Source of the DNA: Sternotherus odoratus
Lineage: Eukaryota; Chordata; Testudines; Kinosternidae
Assembly (NCBI GenBank): GCA_032164245.1
Contig: JAVMKO010000007.1
Location: 868,001 to 932,000, forward strand
DNA: 64,000 nucleotides
Direction: 5' to 3'
Below the pieces are notes generated by a model. That model saw only the letters and a list, made by a program, of their open reading frames with translations. It ran no database searches and was not told the origin of the DNA. Position 1 is the first letter of the stretch. Each line of letters begins with the position of its first letter. A program made the position numbers and the translations under genes. This document shows, one piece after another, positions 42,786 through 54,015 of the stretch.

Positions 42786-44117
42786 ATATCTGTCAGAGGC
42801 AGGCTAGTCTTTTATGGGAAGTTGAGCTGAGACATGCCTGTGATGGAACAGCTACCTCTATAAAAGTAATGGGACTCTGCAGAACTTGTGAGAGGGGGCA
42901 CCTCTGGGATGGTGAGTCTGTTTCATGTGGTAGAAACAGTGGGCATGATGATAGACCCCTGAGGAGAAGGGGAAAGTGAGACTGGCTGTGAGCTTTTGAG
43001 ATTCTTTAGTGAGATGGAGCCAAGTCCTTCGTTGTCTTTGAGATGTTTGACTTCCCATGCTGGTGGATGGAGGACCAGAAGCAGACACAGGCTCTTCTGC
43101 AACTGGTAGGGAATTTACTGAGGCAGATGAAGGTACAGCTGGCTCTGTAGGGGTGATTAGCAGCACCAGCGGTGTAGCAGCAACATTTTCTGGAGATCCT
43201 ACAGATAGTCAGTGACCCTGGTAAGAAGAGGGAAAGAGGTATGTGGATGCTAGAAGGCCTAAGGCTTGGCTGCTGGTGTGTCATGTCTGTTGGGGAGCTG
43301 GATATGTAAGTGGTAAAGATACTCTGGGAATCAGGGCAAAACACAAGTGCAGAGGCTGTTGGTGGTTTTCTGTCTAATGCCACAGTATGGGAGGGGTAAC
43401 ACATTCCGTGGGATAGCAGGGCACTTGAAAAGACAGGGCCACTTCAAGACAACAGAGCAGACTGGCTGGAGCCTCAGGGTCAGGCAAACCTGGGGTAATT
43501 CACGAGGGGTGGGGAAAAGGCCACAGATGCAGTAGTGGCATGCAAAATGGAAGCGGTAATGATGGTGGTGCCCTATACAGCTACTCAGCAGACTGAGCTG
43601 GCAGGAAGAAACTGAGAGGAGGGGATTGCTACTGCTCAGACTGACCAGGGTGAAGCTGGGTAAGCACTGAGGAAAAGACCAACTCTGTGGCTATCACAGC
43701 ACCTGGCCCGAGTGGAGAAGGAACCTCTGTGGCACTGAAGAGTATGAATGTGAGCGGCCTAATTGCCATAGCAAAGAGGTACTGGGGGAGTCTTGTCAGG
43801 CCTTCCTGGAAAGGGACTGACTGCAGTGATCTGGACCCTGGCCTTGCCCTAGGGCAGGGCAATATTCTTGATGGGGGAGGTGTCAGGCCCACTGTCCCTC
43901 GAAGGGCAGTTGGGCTTGGCCACGCCTGTGATGGATCAGCTCCCCCAGTCAATCCAGATCAGCCGGGGATGATGTTGTTTGGGGCAATCAGTAGATTCAG
44001 CTGTGAAGAAGGTGGGTGATTTCCCTAACACCTGAACAGAGTTGAGCTGAAGGAGAGCTTCAAGAGAGGGCTCAGCTGACAGGGAGCTAGGCTGAGGGAG
44101 GGTGTTTCCTGTGCCTA
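42786..44117. other. no recognisable gene
   Basis: Mixed-composition DNA with several frames of 100-130 residues on both strands (42858-43404, 43629-44019). None has a domain or biased codon pattern that I recognise. It may be internal retroelement sequence too decayed to name. Confidence 0.4.
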
Positions 44118-44540
44118 GGGTTGACAACTTTCTACTCACACAAAACCGAACATCCTAGCCCTGCCCCTGCCCCTCCCAAGCTCTGCCTCTTATCCGAGGC
44201 CCTGCCTCCACTCACTCCATCCCCCCTCCCTCTGTCACCTGCTATCGCCACCCTCACTCAGTTGCTCCTTTTCACTGGGCTGGCTCAGGGGGTTGGTGTG
44301 TGGGAAGGGGTGAGGACTCTGGCTGGGGGTGCAGGCTGTGGGGTGGGGACAGGGATGAGGGGTTTGGGGTGCAGGAGGGTGCTCCAGGCTGGAACTAAGG
44401 GGTTTGGAGAGCGTGAGGGGGATAAGGGCTGGGGGAGGGGCATAGAACGGGGGGTCAGTGGTGCAGGCTCCAGGCAGCGCCTACTTCAAGCAGCTTCTAG
44501 AAGCAGCAGCATGTCCCTCCATTTCCTATGCTGAGACATG
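44118..44540. repeat. GC-rich interspersed repeat, GGGTTGACAACTTTCT family
   Basis: Starts GGGTTGACAACTTTCTA with CACAAAACCGAACATCC. It continues with a C/T-rich block and then G-rich units of the type GGGGTTTGGGGTGCAGGAGG. The open frame 44121-44534 reads this low-complexity sequence. It is likely a non-autonomous element; ends and duplication were not resolved. Confidence 0.45.
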
Positions 44541-44664
44541 GCCAGCATAGGAGACATGCTGCCTGCCTAGCTCCTGCCTTCCAGCATGTTTGCAGACACA
44601 GCCACCACAGATCCCATTGGCTGTGGTTTTGAGAAAGTGGGAACTGCAGGGTCTTCCACTGCAT

Positions 44665-44787
44665 GCATCCAGCGAAGTGGGTACTAGCCCACAAAGGTTA
44701 AGCTGCAATACTTTAGTTAGTCTTTAAAGTGCCACAGGACTCTTCGCCGCTTCTGCAAACCCAGACTAACACGGCTACCTCTCTGAA
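44665..44787 (+). repeat. PLE-type tail repeat, copy F
   Basis: GCATCCAGCGAAGTGGGTAC, TAGCCCACAAAGG, TTAGTTAGTCTTTAAAGTGC and the end ACTAACACGGCTACCTCTC are all present in sense order. The core has lost GAAA (reads CAAA). It abuts the CR1 that follows. Confidence 0.7.
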
Positions 44788-46813
44788 TCATGAAGGGGAA
44801 AGGAGTCCAGGAGAGCTGGCTGTACTTTAAAGAATCCTTACTGAGATTGCAGGAACAAACCATCCCGATGTGTAGAATGAATAGTAAATATGGCAAGTGG
44901 CCAGCTTGGCTTAACAGTGAAATCCTTGCTGACCTTAAACGCAAAAAAGAAGCTTTCAAGAAGTGGAAGATTGGACAAACGACCAGGGAGGAATATAAAC
45001 TCAGGCATGCAGGAGTGAAATCAGGAAGCCAAATCACACTTGGAGTTGCAGCTAGCAAGGGATGTTAAGTGTAACAAGAAGGGTTTCTTCAGGTATATTA
45101 GCAACAAGAAGAAAATGAACAAAAGTGTGGGTCCCTTACTGAATGAATGTACACAATGTTTTTTTTGCCTCTGACTTCACAAACAAGGTCAGCTCCCAGA
45201 CTACTGCACTGGGCAGCACTGCATGGGGAGGAGGTGACCAGCCCTCTGTGGAGAAAGAAGTGGTTCAGGACTATTTAGAAAAGCGTGATGAGCACAAGTC
45301 CATGGGGCCGGATGCGCTGCATCCGAGGGTGCTAAAAGAGTTGGCTGATGTAATTGCAGAGCCATTGGCCATTATCTTTGAAAACTCCTGGCGATTGGGG
45401 GAGGTCCCGGATGACTGGAAAAAGGCTAATGTGGTGCCCATCTTTAAAAAAGGGAAGAAGGAGGATCCAGGGAACTACAGGCCAGTCAACCTCACCTCAG
45501 TCCCTGGAAAAATCATGGAGCAGGTCCTCAAGGAATCAATCCTGAAGCACTTAGACTAAAGGAAAGTGATCAGAATCAGTCAGTATGGATTTACCAAGGG
45601 AAAGTCATGCCTGACTAACCTAATTGCCTTCTATGATGCGATAACTGGCTCTGTGGATGAGGGGAAAGCAGTGGATGTGCTGTTCCTTGACTTTAGCAAA
45701 GCTTTTGATATGGTCTCCCACAGTATTCTTGCCAGCAAGTTAAAGAAGTATGGGCTGGATGAATGGACCACAAGGTGGATAGAAATCTGGCTGGATCGTC
45801 GGGCTCAATGGGTAGTGATCAATGGCTCCATGTCTAGTTGGCAGCCGGTATCAAGCAGAGTGCCCCAAGGGTTGGTCCTGGGGCCGGTTTTGTTCAATAT
45901 CTTTATCAATAATCTGGAGGATAGCATGGAGTGCACCCTCAGCAAGTTTGCAGATGATACTAAACTGGGAGGAGTGGTAGATACACTGGAGGGTAGGGAC
46001 AGGATACAGAGGAACCTAGAGAAATTAGAGGATTGGTCCAAAAGAAATTTGATGAGGTTCAACAAGGACAAGTGCAGGGTCCTGCACTTAGGACGGAAGA
46101 ATCCCATGCACTGCTACAGACTAGGGACTGAGTGGCTAGGCAGCAGTTCTGCAAAAAAGGACCTAGGGGTTACAATGGACGAGAAGCTGGATATGAGTCA
46201 ACAGTGTGCCAACAGCATTTTAGGCTGCATAAGTAGGGGCACTGCCAGCATATTGAGGGACGTGATCGTTCCCCTCTATTCGACATTAGTGAGGCCTCAT
46301 CTGGAGTACTGTGTCCAGTTTTGGGACCCACACTACAAGAAAGATGTGGAAAAATTGGAAAGAGTCCAGGAAAAGGCAACAAAAATGATGAAGGGCCTGG
46401 AGCGCATGACTTATGAGGAGAGGCTGAGGGAACTGGGATTGTTTAGTCTACGGAAGAGAAGACTGAGGGGAGATTTGATAGCTGCTTTCAACTACCTGAA
46501 AGGAGGTTCCAAAGAGGATGGATCTAGACTGTTCTCAGTGGTACCAGATGCCAGAACAAGAATCAATGGTCTCAAGTTGCAGTTGGGAAGGTTTAGATTG
46601 GATATTAGGAACAACTTTTTCACTTGGAGGGTGGTGAAGCACTGGAATGGGTTCCCTAGGGAGGTGGTGGAATCTCCTTCCTTAGAGGTTTTTAAGGTCA
46701 GGCTTGACAAAGCCCTGGCTGGGATGATTTAGTTGGTGTTGTTCTGCTTTGATCAGGGGGTTGGACTAGATGACTTCCAACCCTTTCATCCCTGATATTC
46801 TATGGTTCTATGA
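44788..46813 (+). mobile_element. CR1 LINE, 5'-truncated but long
   Basis: A 2.0-kb CR1 copy beginning in the linker between endonuclease and reverse transcriptase (frame 44790-45068, with WLNSEILADLKRKKEAFKKW). It runs through the reverse transcriptase to the 3' UTR (GGTTGGACTAGATGACTTCC) and ends in ATTCTATGGTTCTATG at 46798-46813. The endonuclease and ORF1 are missing. It abuts a Gypsy gag remnant at 46814, which it probably interrupted. It is the best preserved LINE in the window. Confidence 0.92.
45143..46732 (+). pseudogene. CR1 ORF2 reverse transcriptase, one in-frame stop
   Basis: Two open stretches, 45143-45559 and 45566-46732, are in the same frame and separated by a single TAA at 45557-45559, so the domain is nearly open over 530 codons. 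The protein copies LINE RNA into DNA at the target site. Counting from 45566: DFSKAFD at 42-48 (motif A), [18 protein letters not shown] at 98-115 (motif B; the usual GVPQGS is altered), [10 protein letters not shown] at 127-136 (motif C, catalytic Asp pair). Then come [25 protein letters not shown] and the C-terminal [14 protein letters not shown] segment. Upstream, [15 protein letters not shown] and [10 protein letters not shown] are the N-terminal blocks. The linker frame at 44790-45068 is offset, so at least one frameshift lies near 45070-45140. Not functional as is. Confidence 0.9.
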
Positions 46814-47400
46814 CACTTTATGCACCGTAAGGGATGCACTGATGTATTGTGCCTCCTTTGTAGCCAGTTCCATGGAGACTGCAGTATCAACAGCCTTTGG
46901 TAAGGTAAGCTGAGCCTCTTTCAATAGGCATTTCATTGTGCAGGCCACACACTAACCTGCCGACATCATTTAACATCTCCTTAAATCCTTAAATTCTCAG
47001 TGTTCTGCTAGTCTTTTTGAAGTTGCTACAAATTGTACAACTGTTTCATCTTCTTTTGTGGAACATGTATCTTTCAGCAATTACCAGTGGTTTGGGAGAA
47101 AAATGGGACCCCAGGATTTCCACAATGTCACTGTAAGATTTGGTCTCAGGCTTAACAGGTGTTGTAAGCTGCAGGGAGTAGGTCTTAGCCTCTACAACAC
47201 TGAAGAATACTGACACCTTCTTTTCCTGATATTCTCCTCCAAAGGTTCTAGTGGTCCTGTAAGTGTAGCCAGAGTTTTGGTTTCATAGTCAGTGCAAACA
47301 AGCCAGTTCTCACCCCCTTCCCACATCAAAAAAAGTTTGGGGTTTTTGTGTCCCTTGACTTCTACCTCCTTCTGTTGCTGGGACAGCACAGGGATCCCAT
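46814..47400 (-). pseudogene. Ty3/Gypsy-type gag remnant
   Basis: Read on the minus strand from about 47390 downward, the sequence encodes a decayed gag capsid of a Ty3/Gypsy LTR retrotransposon. Landmarks are YSDIVEILGSHFSPKPLVIA, then ERYMFHKRR, then after a one-base frameshift DETVVQFVATSKRLAEH. Farther down CLLKEAQLTLPKAVDTAVSM matches the usual RLL-EAELT-QKAV-IA-SME block. Several stops interrupt it. The CR1 tail ends exactly where the homology stops (46814), so the rest of gag may have been displaced or deleted. No pol was found. Confidence 0.7.
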
Positions 47401-47870
47401 CCTCGTCACCACTTTGTCGTATCCTTGGGGGCAGCAGTTTTAGGGGAAATCACTTGAGACACAGAGAGCTGGGAACCTTAAAAGCAGCCATTTATTGCCA
47501 TACACTGAGCTAACCAAACCAGCCAAAACTGGCTGGACTATTCCCTAATAATCTAACTCAGCTCCCATAGCAACTACAAGGTGCTATTACCACGACAACC
47601 AAATATACAACATCCACAGGCTGGAGAAACTCCTGATTTACATGTAGGAGGTATATAGGTGAATCAGGTCTGCAGAGGAGAATTAATTTCCAACTTTAAC
47701 ATTAACACAACAAAACCATGTAATGAAACATCCACAGCGCCTATCCCCCACACCGCCCCTAGTGTTTGACCACCTGTAGAGATGGTTGAGATTTTGAAAT
47801 TCAATTTTTTTAATGTGATTTTTTTTAATCTGCACCACCCTGCAACCCTCACACCCACAAATGTATTTGG
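47401..47870 (-). mobile_element. Gypsy leader and probable LTR, antisense
   Basis: On the minus strand the segment leading into gag contains CAATAAATGGCTGC (polyadenylation signal at 47491-47496), CTCTGTGTCTCAAG and GCTGCCCCCAAGG. It then reads GTGGTGACGAGGATGGGATC at about 47413-47394, a position and style fitting the primer-binding region just after an LTR. The upstream LTR boundary, near 47870, is estimated from the change to sequence I do not recognise. Confidence 0.5.
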
Positions 47871-49529
47871 TGCATATTATTTGGCCACCTCTAAGTGATA
47901 AAGAAGAAAAGAAAGTTCCTTTAGGAAGCTAGATCACAGAGGCTTGCAAATGTTAAAATAACCCAAAACGTAGTGGGAATGGGGGGAGGAGGAGATCATA
48001 ATATGTTCAGCAGTGCATTGACTTGCCCCTCTGTATCTGTTTTGGGGGGCAATATATTTATAGTTGATGTGTCCCTAATAGGTCAAATCAGTAATATTTG
48101 AGCATTACCCCCTCATCTCTGAAACATCTCTGATGTTAGCAGAGAAAATTTAGGGCCATTCACTTTGATTTACATCAGCTGAGGATCTGGGCCGCTAATG
48201 TCTTTCAACTGAAAATCAACCACGGTGGGGGATAACTTTTAGTACCCTTGGCACTGTATCGAATGGCTCATTTTCCACAAAATGGAGAGATTTCAATCAT
48301 CACTCTCCAAGTATCCTTTTAAACTTCCCACTGGTGTGCTGTAAACTAAATGGCCATTGTTTTATATGACTGTAAATTCTGATCAGACTCTTATAGCTCT
48401 TAGCCAAGCTGAGAATAGTAGGGAACAGTAATGTTTCTGTGCACTGCCCAGTGGTATCCAGGCTCAGAACTCCCATGTGCCTAGTGCATCATGCCACAGA
48501 TCTGCTCTCCAGAAGGGGAAGAACCAGTCTCATTGCCTGTTACCTAACCCAATGCCCATCCTTTACTATCCTAAAAATATTTCCTTAATCATCCAAGGGA
48601 ACTGGCTGAACTCCCTGCTTGCCCCAATAATCAAAAGAGACAGTTTATTTCTTAAGTCAAAAAGGGGCAGGCCGAGGGAAAGTAGGTTTAAAAAGGCAAA
48701 TGAATCTTGTCTTCACAAATAAAATGAAAAGCTTAATGGGCAATCTCACCAGCATGCATGTCAGTGTCACCTGAATGACAGACACCTTATTTAGGTTAGG
48801 ATAACTGGATGATGTCCGAGAATGAATGTTTGACTCTCAGATCCCAGGGACTATGTGCAAGGTTGCCAGCTAAGTGCAAAAAAACAAACAAAACCCCACA
48901 CAATGTTATTTGTAAATAGACATTGCTTATGGAGTGAGAAGTAATACATAGAGAACACCACAAAGCCTCTGGCAGAGAGTCGCTTCAGATTACAGATGAG
49001 ATTTAAAGCAGGAGGAAATCTAGGGCCCAGCTTTTCACCTGAGTCATAGTAACAATCCTGTTACAAAGCTGGATTGGAGCTATAGATAGGCAACATTGAA
49101 ATCTGGCCAGAACCCCAGGACAGATTCCTCTACTCCTGGAAAAAAGGGCTTCGTCTGGCGATCTCAGATGCTCAGGATCTTATATCTGGGACTGAATCCT
49201 GATTACCATTCCAATTGCATGTAAGCAACCTTCTTCCTTGTCCCACTGACTGATAGCTTGTGGTGAGGTTACCTTTGCCCATTTCCAGGCCTTGCCACCC
49301 AGGGATTCCAGCAAGGTAACATGGCGTATCATACAGTTCTACCTAATTCTTCATTGCTTATTGGGATGGTGCAAATGTGCTTCAAAATGTCAGGCAAAGG
49401 AGCACTTTCACGACTGAACTGTACATTCTCTGATGCAAGGAATGTGCTAGATGCTCTACAAACTCTATGACCCTGATCTTGAATTAGCAAATATAAGTTT
49501 ACACTGGTGTTTGGAAAGTGGTGGAAGAA
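47871..49529. other. no recognisable gene
   Basis: Intergenic DNA. The frame 48477-48722 has no motif. No repeat ends recognised. Confidence 0.5.
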
Positions 49530-49746
49530 GTGTAACCAACAGTGATAGTGAGAGGGGACACGGGTGGGATACTACAAGAACTTCCACTTCATTTGGAAGA
49601 GGGAATAATTAGCATGGTAGTGAAATTGACAGATGATGCTAAATCGGGATCAGGTCTGAAAATCTGTGCATAGAAAGTGTCCTAGAGAAATTAGAAATAT
49701 GACTGAAAATTAAGATCTTGGAGGGGTGGGGAGAATGCAAGCTAAT

Positions 49747-50273
49747 CAGGGCCGGCGACAGGGGGGGACTACGGGTACAGCTGTACCGGCCCCCCCGACT
49801 TTAGGGGGGCCCCGGTACACCGCTGTACCCATTGTGTCCCCCCTTGTTGCCGGACCTGGAGAGCGGGGAAGGGGCAGGGAGGCGGCGGGGCTCTCCCCCG
49901 GACAAGCACGCCTGGCCCCGGTAGGAGCAGAGAGCCCGGCCGGCGGCAGCAGCGCTGTCCGGGGGAGGGGAGGGGGGGAGAAAGGGCGGCTCACGCCGCT
50001 CTCGCTCCCGCTGCCGTCAGCTGTCAGCTGTCAGCTGGCCGGGGGGGGGGGGGGAGCGCCGGCTGGGCTGGGGGGGGAGCGCCGGCTGGGCTGGGCTGGG
50101 GGGGGTGGGCTGGGGGGGGGGGGCCCATCCGCTGTCGGCTGGGCTGGGGGGGGGCCCGGCTGGGCTGGGGAGGCCCACATCCGCTGTCGGCTGGGCTGGG
50201 GGGGGGCGGCTGGTCTGGGGGGGCCCCCAAACTTTTGGAGTAGGGGCCCCCCACATTTTTGTCGCCAGCCCTG
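49747..50273 (-). mobile_element. non-autonomous hAT element, GC-rich family, copy 3
   Basis: Termini CAGGGCCGGCGACA and TGTCGCCAGCCCTG bound 527 bases. The flanks AAGCTAAT (49739-49746 and 50274-50281) are a perfect 8-bp duplication. Relative to 8093-8779 it is inverted: its right end carries AGTAGGGGCCCCCCACATTT. The tandem CGCCGGCTGGGCTGGGG array is near that end. No transposase. The 49726-50274 frame, rich in Gly, Ala and Pro, is a composition artefact. Confidence 0.9.
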
Positions 50274-50464
50274 AAGCTAATACCAGTGGAAGAAGAGAAA
50301 TCCAAAAGTGTATGTAGGGAACATAGTAGACAGTGAACTCCCAATTCTGGAAAGTTATGCACCTTCTTAACTTTCAATACATGGGGATTGATGCACTTGA
50401 TTATTTACAGGCTCAGGGCCTATTTAGTCTTCATTGAGATAGGGCAACAAAATGCAGATTTGTG

Positions 50465-50582
50465 TGTGTATATATATATATATGTACATGTCTAGCACAA
50501 TTTAAGAGACATTCTTTACATCAGAGAATTTACAGTTGAGTTGTGAAAGTGCTCATTTTCCTGACATATATATATATATATA
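50465..50582. repeat. two (TA)n tracts
   Basis: Short TA dinucleotide runs at 50469-50483 and 50566-50582, separated by 80 bases of unrelated sequence. Confidence 0.8.
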
Positions 50583-50830
50583 CATAATATCCATCCAGTA
50601 CCACCACATTGCAGAACGGAAAGGTAACAGTGCCACTATCTCTGGTGCAACTGTGTCTAGAATACTGGATGCCATTCTGGCTACCTTCTTATTAGAAAGA
50701 TAGGGATAAATGGGAAGGCATTCATAGAGTAGTTAAAAATGAAATCGGACTACGAAGGGGTTGATATCTGAGAGAAGATGTAAAGAACTAAATATATTCC
50801 ATGTAGCTTGTCTAATAGGTGAATAAAGGG

Positions 50831-51349
50831 ACTGATATTGAAAACAGTTTACCTTCAAATATTTGTCAGCACATCAGCTTGGAAATGTTATCATTTATCT
50901 ATGTGAGATTATAATTTAGGGGTCAGGAGGTAGAAGGACATTTAAACTGGCAATCCGGAAAAGCTGCTTGTCGCTTTTCTTCTGTATTGGAAGGTAGAGC
51001 TGTCACCCAAGGAAAGTAATGGAAACCTCATCACTTCAATGCTTTTAAAATGATGCCAGACAATTAGAATAGATGTATATCCAAGTTCACTGTGGAGCTT
51101 TTAGTGTGCAGTAGTGCGGGCCACACTGCCACGTAGTGCATGGCTGGCTAGTGTGCTCTGGATTCACACACTTGCTAGCTGCATGCTCACTGACTGTGGA
51201 TTACGTGACCAAGTATATGTCTTCCTATGACTCTTCTCAAGTACAATTTATAAAACAATTACTTCTGTATATATTTTTTCTCTGATTGAAACAGAAATTG
51301 CTCACACACATGGAAAGAATTTGGTGAGTCTACAGTTGATGTGGGGTTT
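50831..51349. other. no recognisable gene
   Basis: Intergenic sequence; no motif or repeat terminus. Confidence 0.5.
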
Positions 51350-51357
51350 GCCTAGAT

Positions 51358-52402
51358 CAGGGGTCAGCAACCTATGGCACACATGCCAAAGATGGCATGT
51401 GAGACAATTTTTAAGGTCACGCTATTGCCTGCCAGAGTCCCAGCAGGCAGCAGCATGCCATTAAAAATCCTGGGCCTGGCCCGCTCTTCTCCGCCCCCCG
51501 CCGCCCTCCCTGCGGGGGCAGAAGCTTGGTCCTGCCGGCTGCTGCTGTAGAGCAGGCTCCCACACCCCTTCCCCCAGTGTGCTATCCGGCCCCTCCTCCT
51601 CTCCCTCCTTGCCACCGAACAGCTGATGGCCCTTGCGAGGGAGAGGGAGAAATGGAGCTGCAGCCTGCTCGCTGCTCCGGGGAAGAGGTGAGGGCAGGGC
51701 CTTGGGGAAGGGGGTGGAATCAGGACATATCCCCTCCAGCCCCCTGCTGTGAGCACTCCCATGACCACTGCCCACACCCCAGCCCTCTGCTCTGAGCCCT
51801 TCACTCCCCCACACTCCCCACACCTCTCACTCCCCATGCCCTGACTCCTGCACCCCCCACTTCCCCCACCCCATTACCTGACTCTTGCACCCCCCACATC
51901 CCCACCAAACAGTGAGCTCCTGCACCCCTCCCCTACATTCCCACCTGCACCCTTTGCACCATATGGGAGCTGCTCAGGTAAGTGCTCCACACCCAAACCT
52001 CCTGCCTCAAACCTGAACCCCCTCCCTCATTCTAGCTCTTGGCCAGACCTTACACCCCAACCCCCAGCCTGCTCCTTCACCCCCAGCAGTGTGCTCAGTG
52101 CACTCCCACCCTCAGCTCAGTGCAGAGAGAGAGGAAGAGAATGGGCCAGAACCAGGGAGAAGGTAGGTACCCACTCTATGTGGGCAGGGCCAGGACCCCC
52201 AGACCAGCAGCGGGCTGAGTGGGGCTGGCAGCCGGGACCCTGGCTGGCAGGAGCCAGTGGACAGAACCCCAAACCGGCAGCGGGACTTATGGAGAGAGAC
52301 CTTTTAAAAACTATTAACATGTATTACCGCCACGTGAAACCTTAAATTAAAGGGAATAAATGAAGACTCGGCACACCACTTCTGAAAGGTTGCCGACCCC
52401 TT
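51358..52402 (+). mobile_element. non-autonomous hAT element, CAGGGGTCAGCAACC termini
   Basis: The left end CAGGGGTCAGCAACC and the right end GGTTGCCGACCCCTT are 15-base inverted repeats with two mismatches. The flanks GCCTAGAT (51350-51357) and GCCCCGAT (52403-52410) agree at 6 of 8 bases, an aged hAT duplication. Subterminal TATGGCACACATGCCAAAG and CTCGGCACACCACTTC are also partly complementary. The interior is C-rich with CCCTGCTGTGAGCAC-type repeats. It has no transposase. Confidence 0.75.
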
Positions 52403-52410
52403 GCCCCGAT

Positions 52411-52919
52411 TAGATCACCAAGCCTCTGCCTTGAAACACAGAACGTACAGCAGCTGTGTTTCTCCCTTTTCAGTCTAATGCACAGGACTGGGACTTGGAA
52501 CCAGTGATCCTTAAATGTTTGGAGAAACAAGTGGTACAAATATTTGTAAACAGGGGCCCCTATTGAAATCTAAGCTTTTCTGTCTAAATTTACTAAATTC
52601 AAACAAATAAATTAGTCTTTCCTCACTGATGGCCTTATTACAGCAAGGAAAACTTTGTGAAAGTCACAGATTCTGGGGTTTTTAAACACTCATTTGCTTT
52701 TGAAGAAAATATTCCTTTTCCAAATAGTGTCCAATTTTGCAATTATATGCCTAACCGCATCAGAGAATCAGACTCTGAAGAGTTTTGTTTGCTCTAACTT
52801 TAACCAGAAGGTCAAAGTTGTGTCGTACCTCCAGACTGGGACAATTCATGTACGGTACATTTAGTTTAAAAATAGACTTTTTATCTTAGTGGTAGAAAAA
52901 AAGCTGCTGCATAATGTTG
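52411..52919. other. no recognisable gene
   Basis: Intergenic DNA with no motif. Confidence 0.5.
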
Positions 52920-53165
52920 GCTGTTATAGTATAAGCTAGAGACCCGAGCCCTGACTGGGACCACCCCATTGTGCTAGGTTCTCTACAGCTACAGACGGTC
53001 TCTTTACCGATGGTCTCTATATTGATGAGCTTGCTGTTGGAAACCATACTAAAAACGGAAGAGGAAATACAGGCATGGGGCAGGAAGTGACTTGCACAAG
53101 GTCAGTTGTCAGAAATGGAGACAGAACCCAGATCTCCTGACTTCTTTTACACCAGACCACACTGA
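52920..53165 (-). repeat. MIR-like SINE, antisense
   Basis: The plus strand carries ACCACCCCATTGTGCTAGGT with ACAGACGGTCTC (complement of the tail). Then GAAGTGACTTGCACAAGGTC and ACAGAACCCAGATCTCCTGA (complement of body and B-box region) follow in the order expected for an antisense copy. Confidence 0.65.
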
Positions 53166-54015
53166 AAGAAACCAAACCAGACAAAAAAAACCCCACAACC
53201 CACCTGCCTTCAAAACATCCACGATGACTTTGCGAGACCCTAGAAATAAGGCTTGCTTGCTAAATGACACAACCTCCTTTTTAACACTGGAATGAATTCA
53301 GGGAGTCACAAATTAAACCATATCAGTAGACCAGGATACTGATGTTTTCTGTTTATCTACAGTGTAGATCGAGACTAACTATGTCAATGCAACATTCCCC
53401 TCTCTCCCTGGCAGCAGGAAATCTGTGCAGTGCCATGGAGGGACTACCTTTGTAGACAATGGGGAGCTAATTCTTCATAGCCATCCAATCATTTCCTAAC
53501 AGGTGTGATGCAGTACCATGACCACAAGGAACTCAACTGAGACCTCCAAGTCATCACACAACTGCCAACTGAGCACCATCAGATCAATAGCTTTAAAATG
53601 GTCCTATAGAGGCGATGGACTCTGCCGAATAGAACCGTTTCTCCACCTTTGATATATGTTCCTCGTTGTAAATTGCCTCATTCAGCAAGCACAAAAAGAA
53701 AAATACTATGAATTTTGTAAAACAGCTGGGGATGTTCAAAAGCAAAGAGTGTATATAAAATTTGGACATCATATATGAAACTCTACGTAATCATCATATT
53801 TGTATCCTTGTCCAGGGTGTTCAGTCTGCACTGGAGTTCTGGTTCATTTGAACTGGCTTACATGTTTCTTGCTTCGGGCATTGTCACTTCCTTTTTTTCT
53901 TTACAACTGCATTGTCATAAATTGGGTGAATTCGAAGATAGCCAGCCCGTCCTGTTGTGGGATGTATCCATATTTTGTTTCTGGAATGGCACAATGGCTA
54001 GCTGTCTAAAAAGCT
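53166..54015. other. no recognisable gene
   Basis: Intergenic. The frame 53775-54119 (114 codons) starts with a hydrophobic stretch but continues through an antisense PLE tail, so I do not consider it a gene. Confidence 0.5.

Larger units (their letters stand above)
49530..50830 (+). mobile_element. very old CR1-like LINE fragment, interrupted by hAT
   Basis: Bases 49595-49660 encode EEGIISMVVKLTDDAKSGSG, which resembles the [10 protein letters not shown] catalytic box. After the hAT, 50625-50740 encodes a LVQLCLEYWMPFWLPS-like stretch matching the [13 protein letters not shown] block, with DRDKWEGIHRVVKNEIGL following. Many stops and gaps are present. The two parts are collinear, about 500 bases apart once the hAT is removed. 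The assignment is moderate. Confidence 0.5.

Noticed and set aside
43629..44019. Opposed frames of about 110 codons that might be retroelement pol
   Set aside because: No reverse transcriptase, RNase H, protease or integrase motif could be found in either strand.
49726..50274. 182-codon frame with Gly/Ala/Pro composition
   Set aside because: Coincides almost exactly with a hAT insertion flanked by AAGCTAAT; composition artefact.
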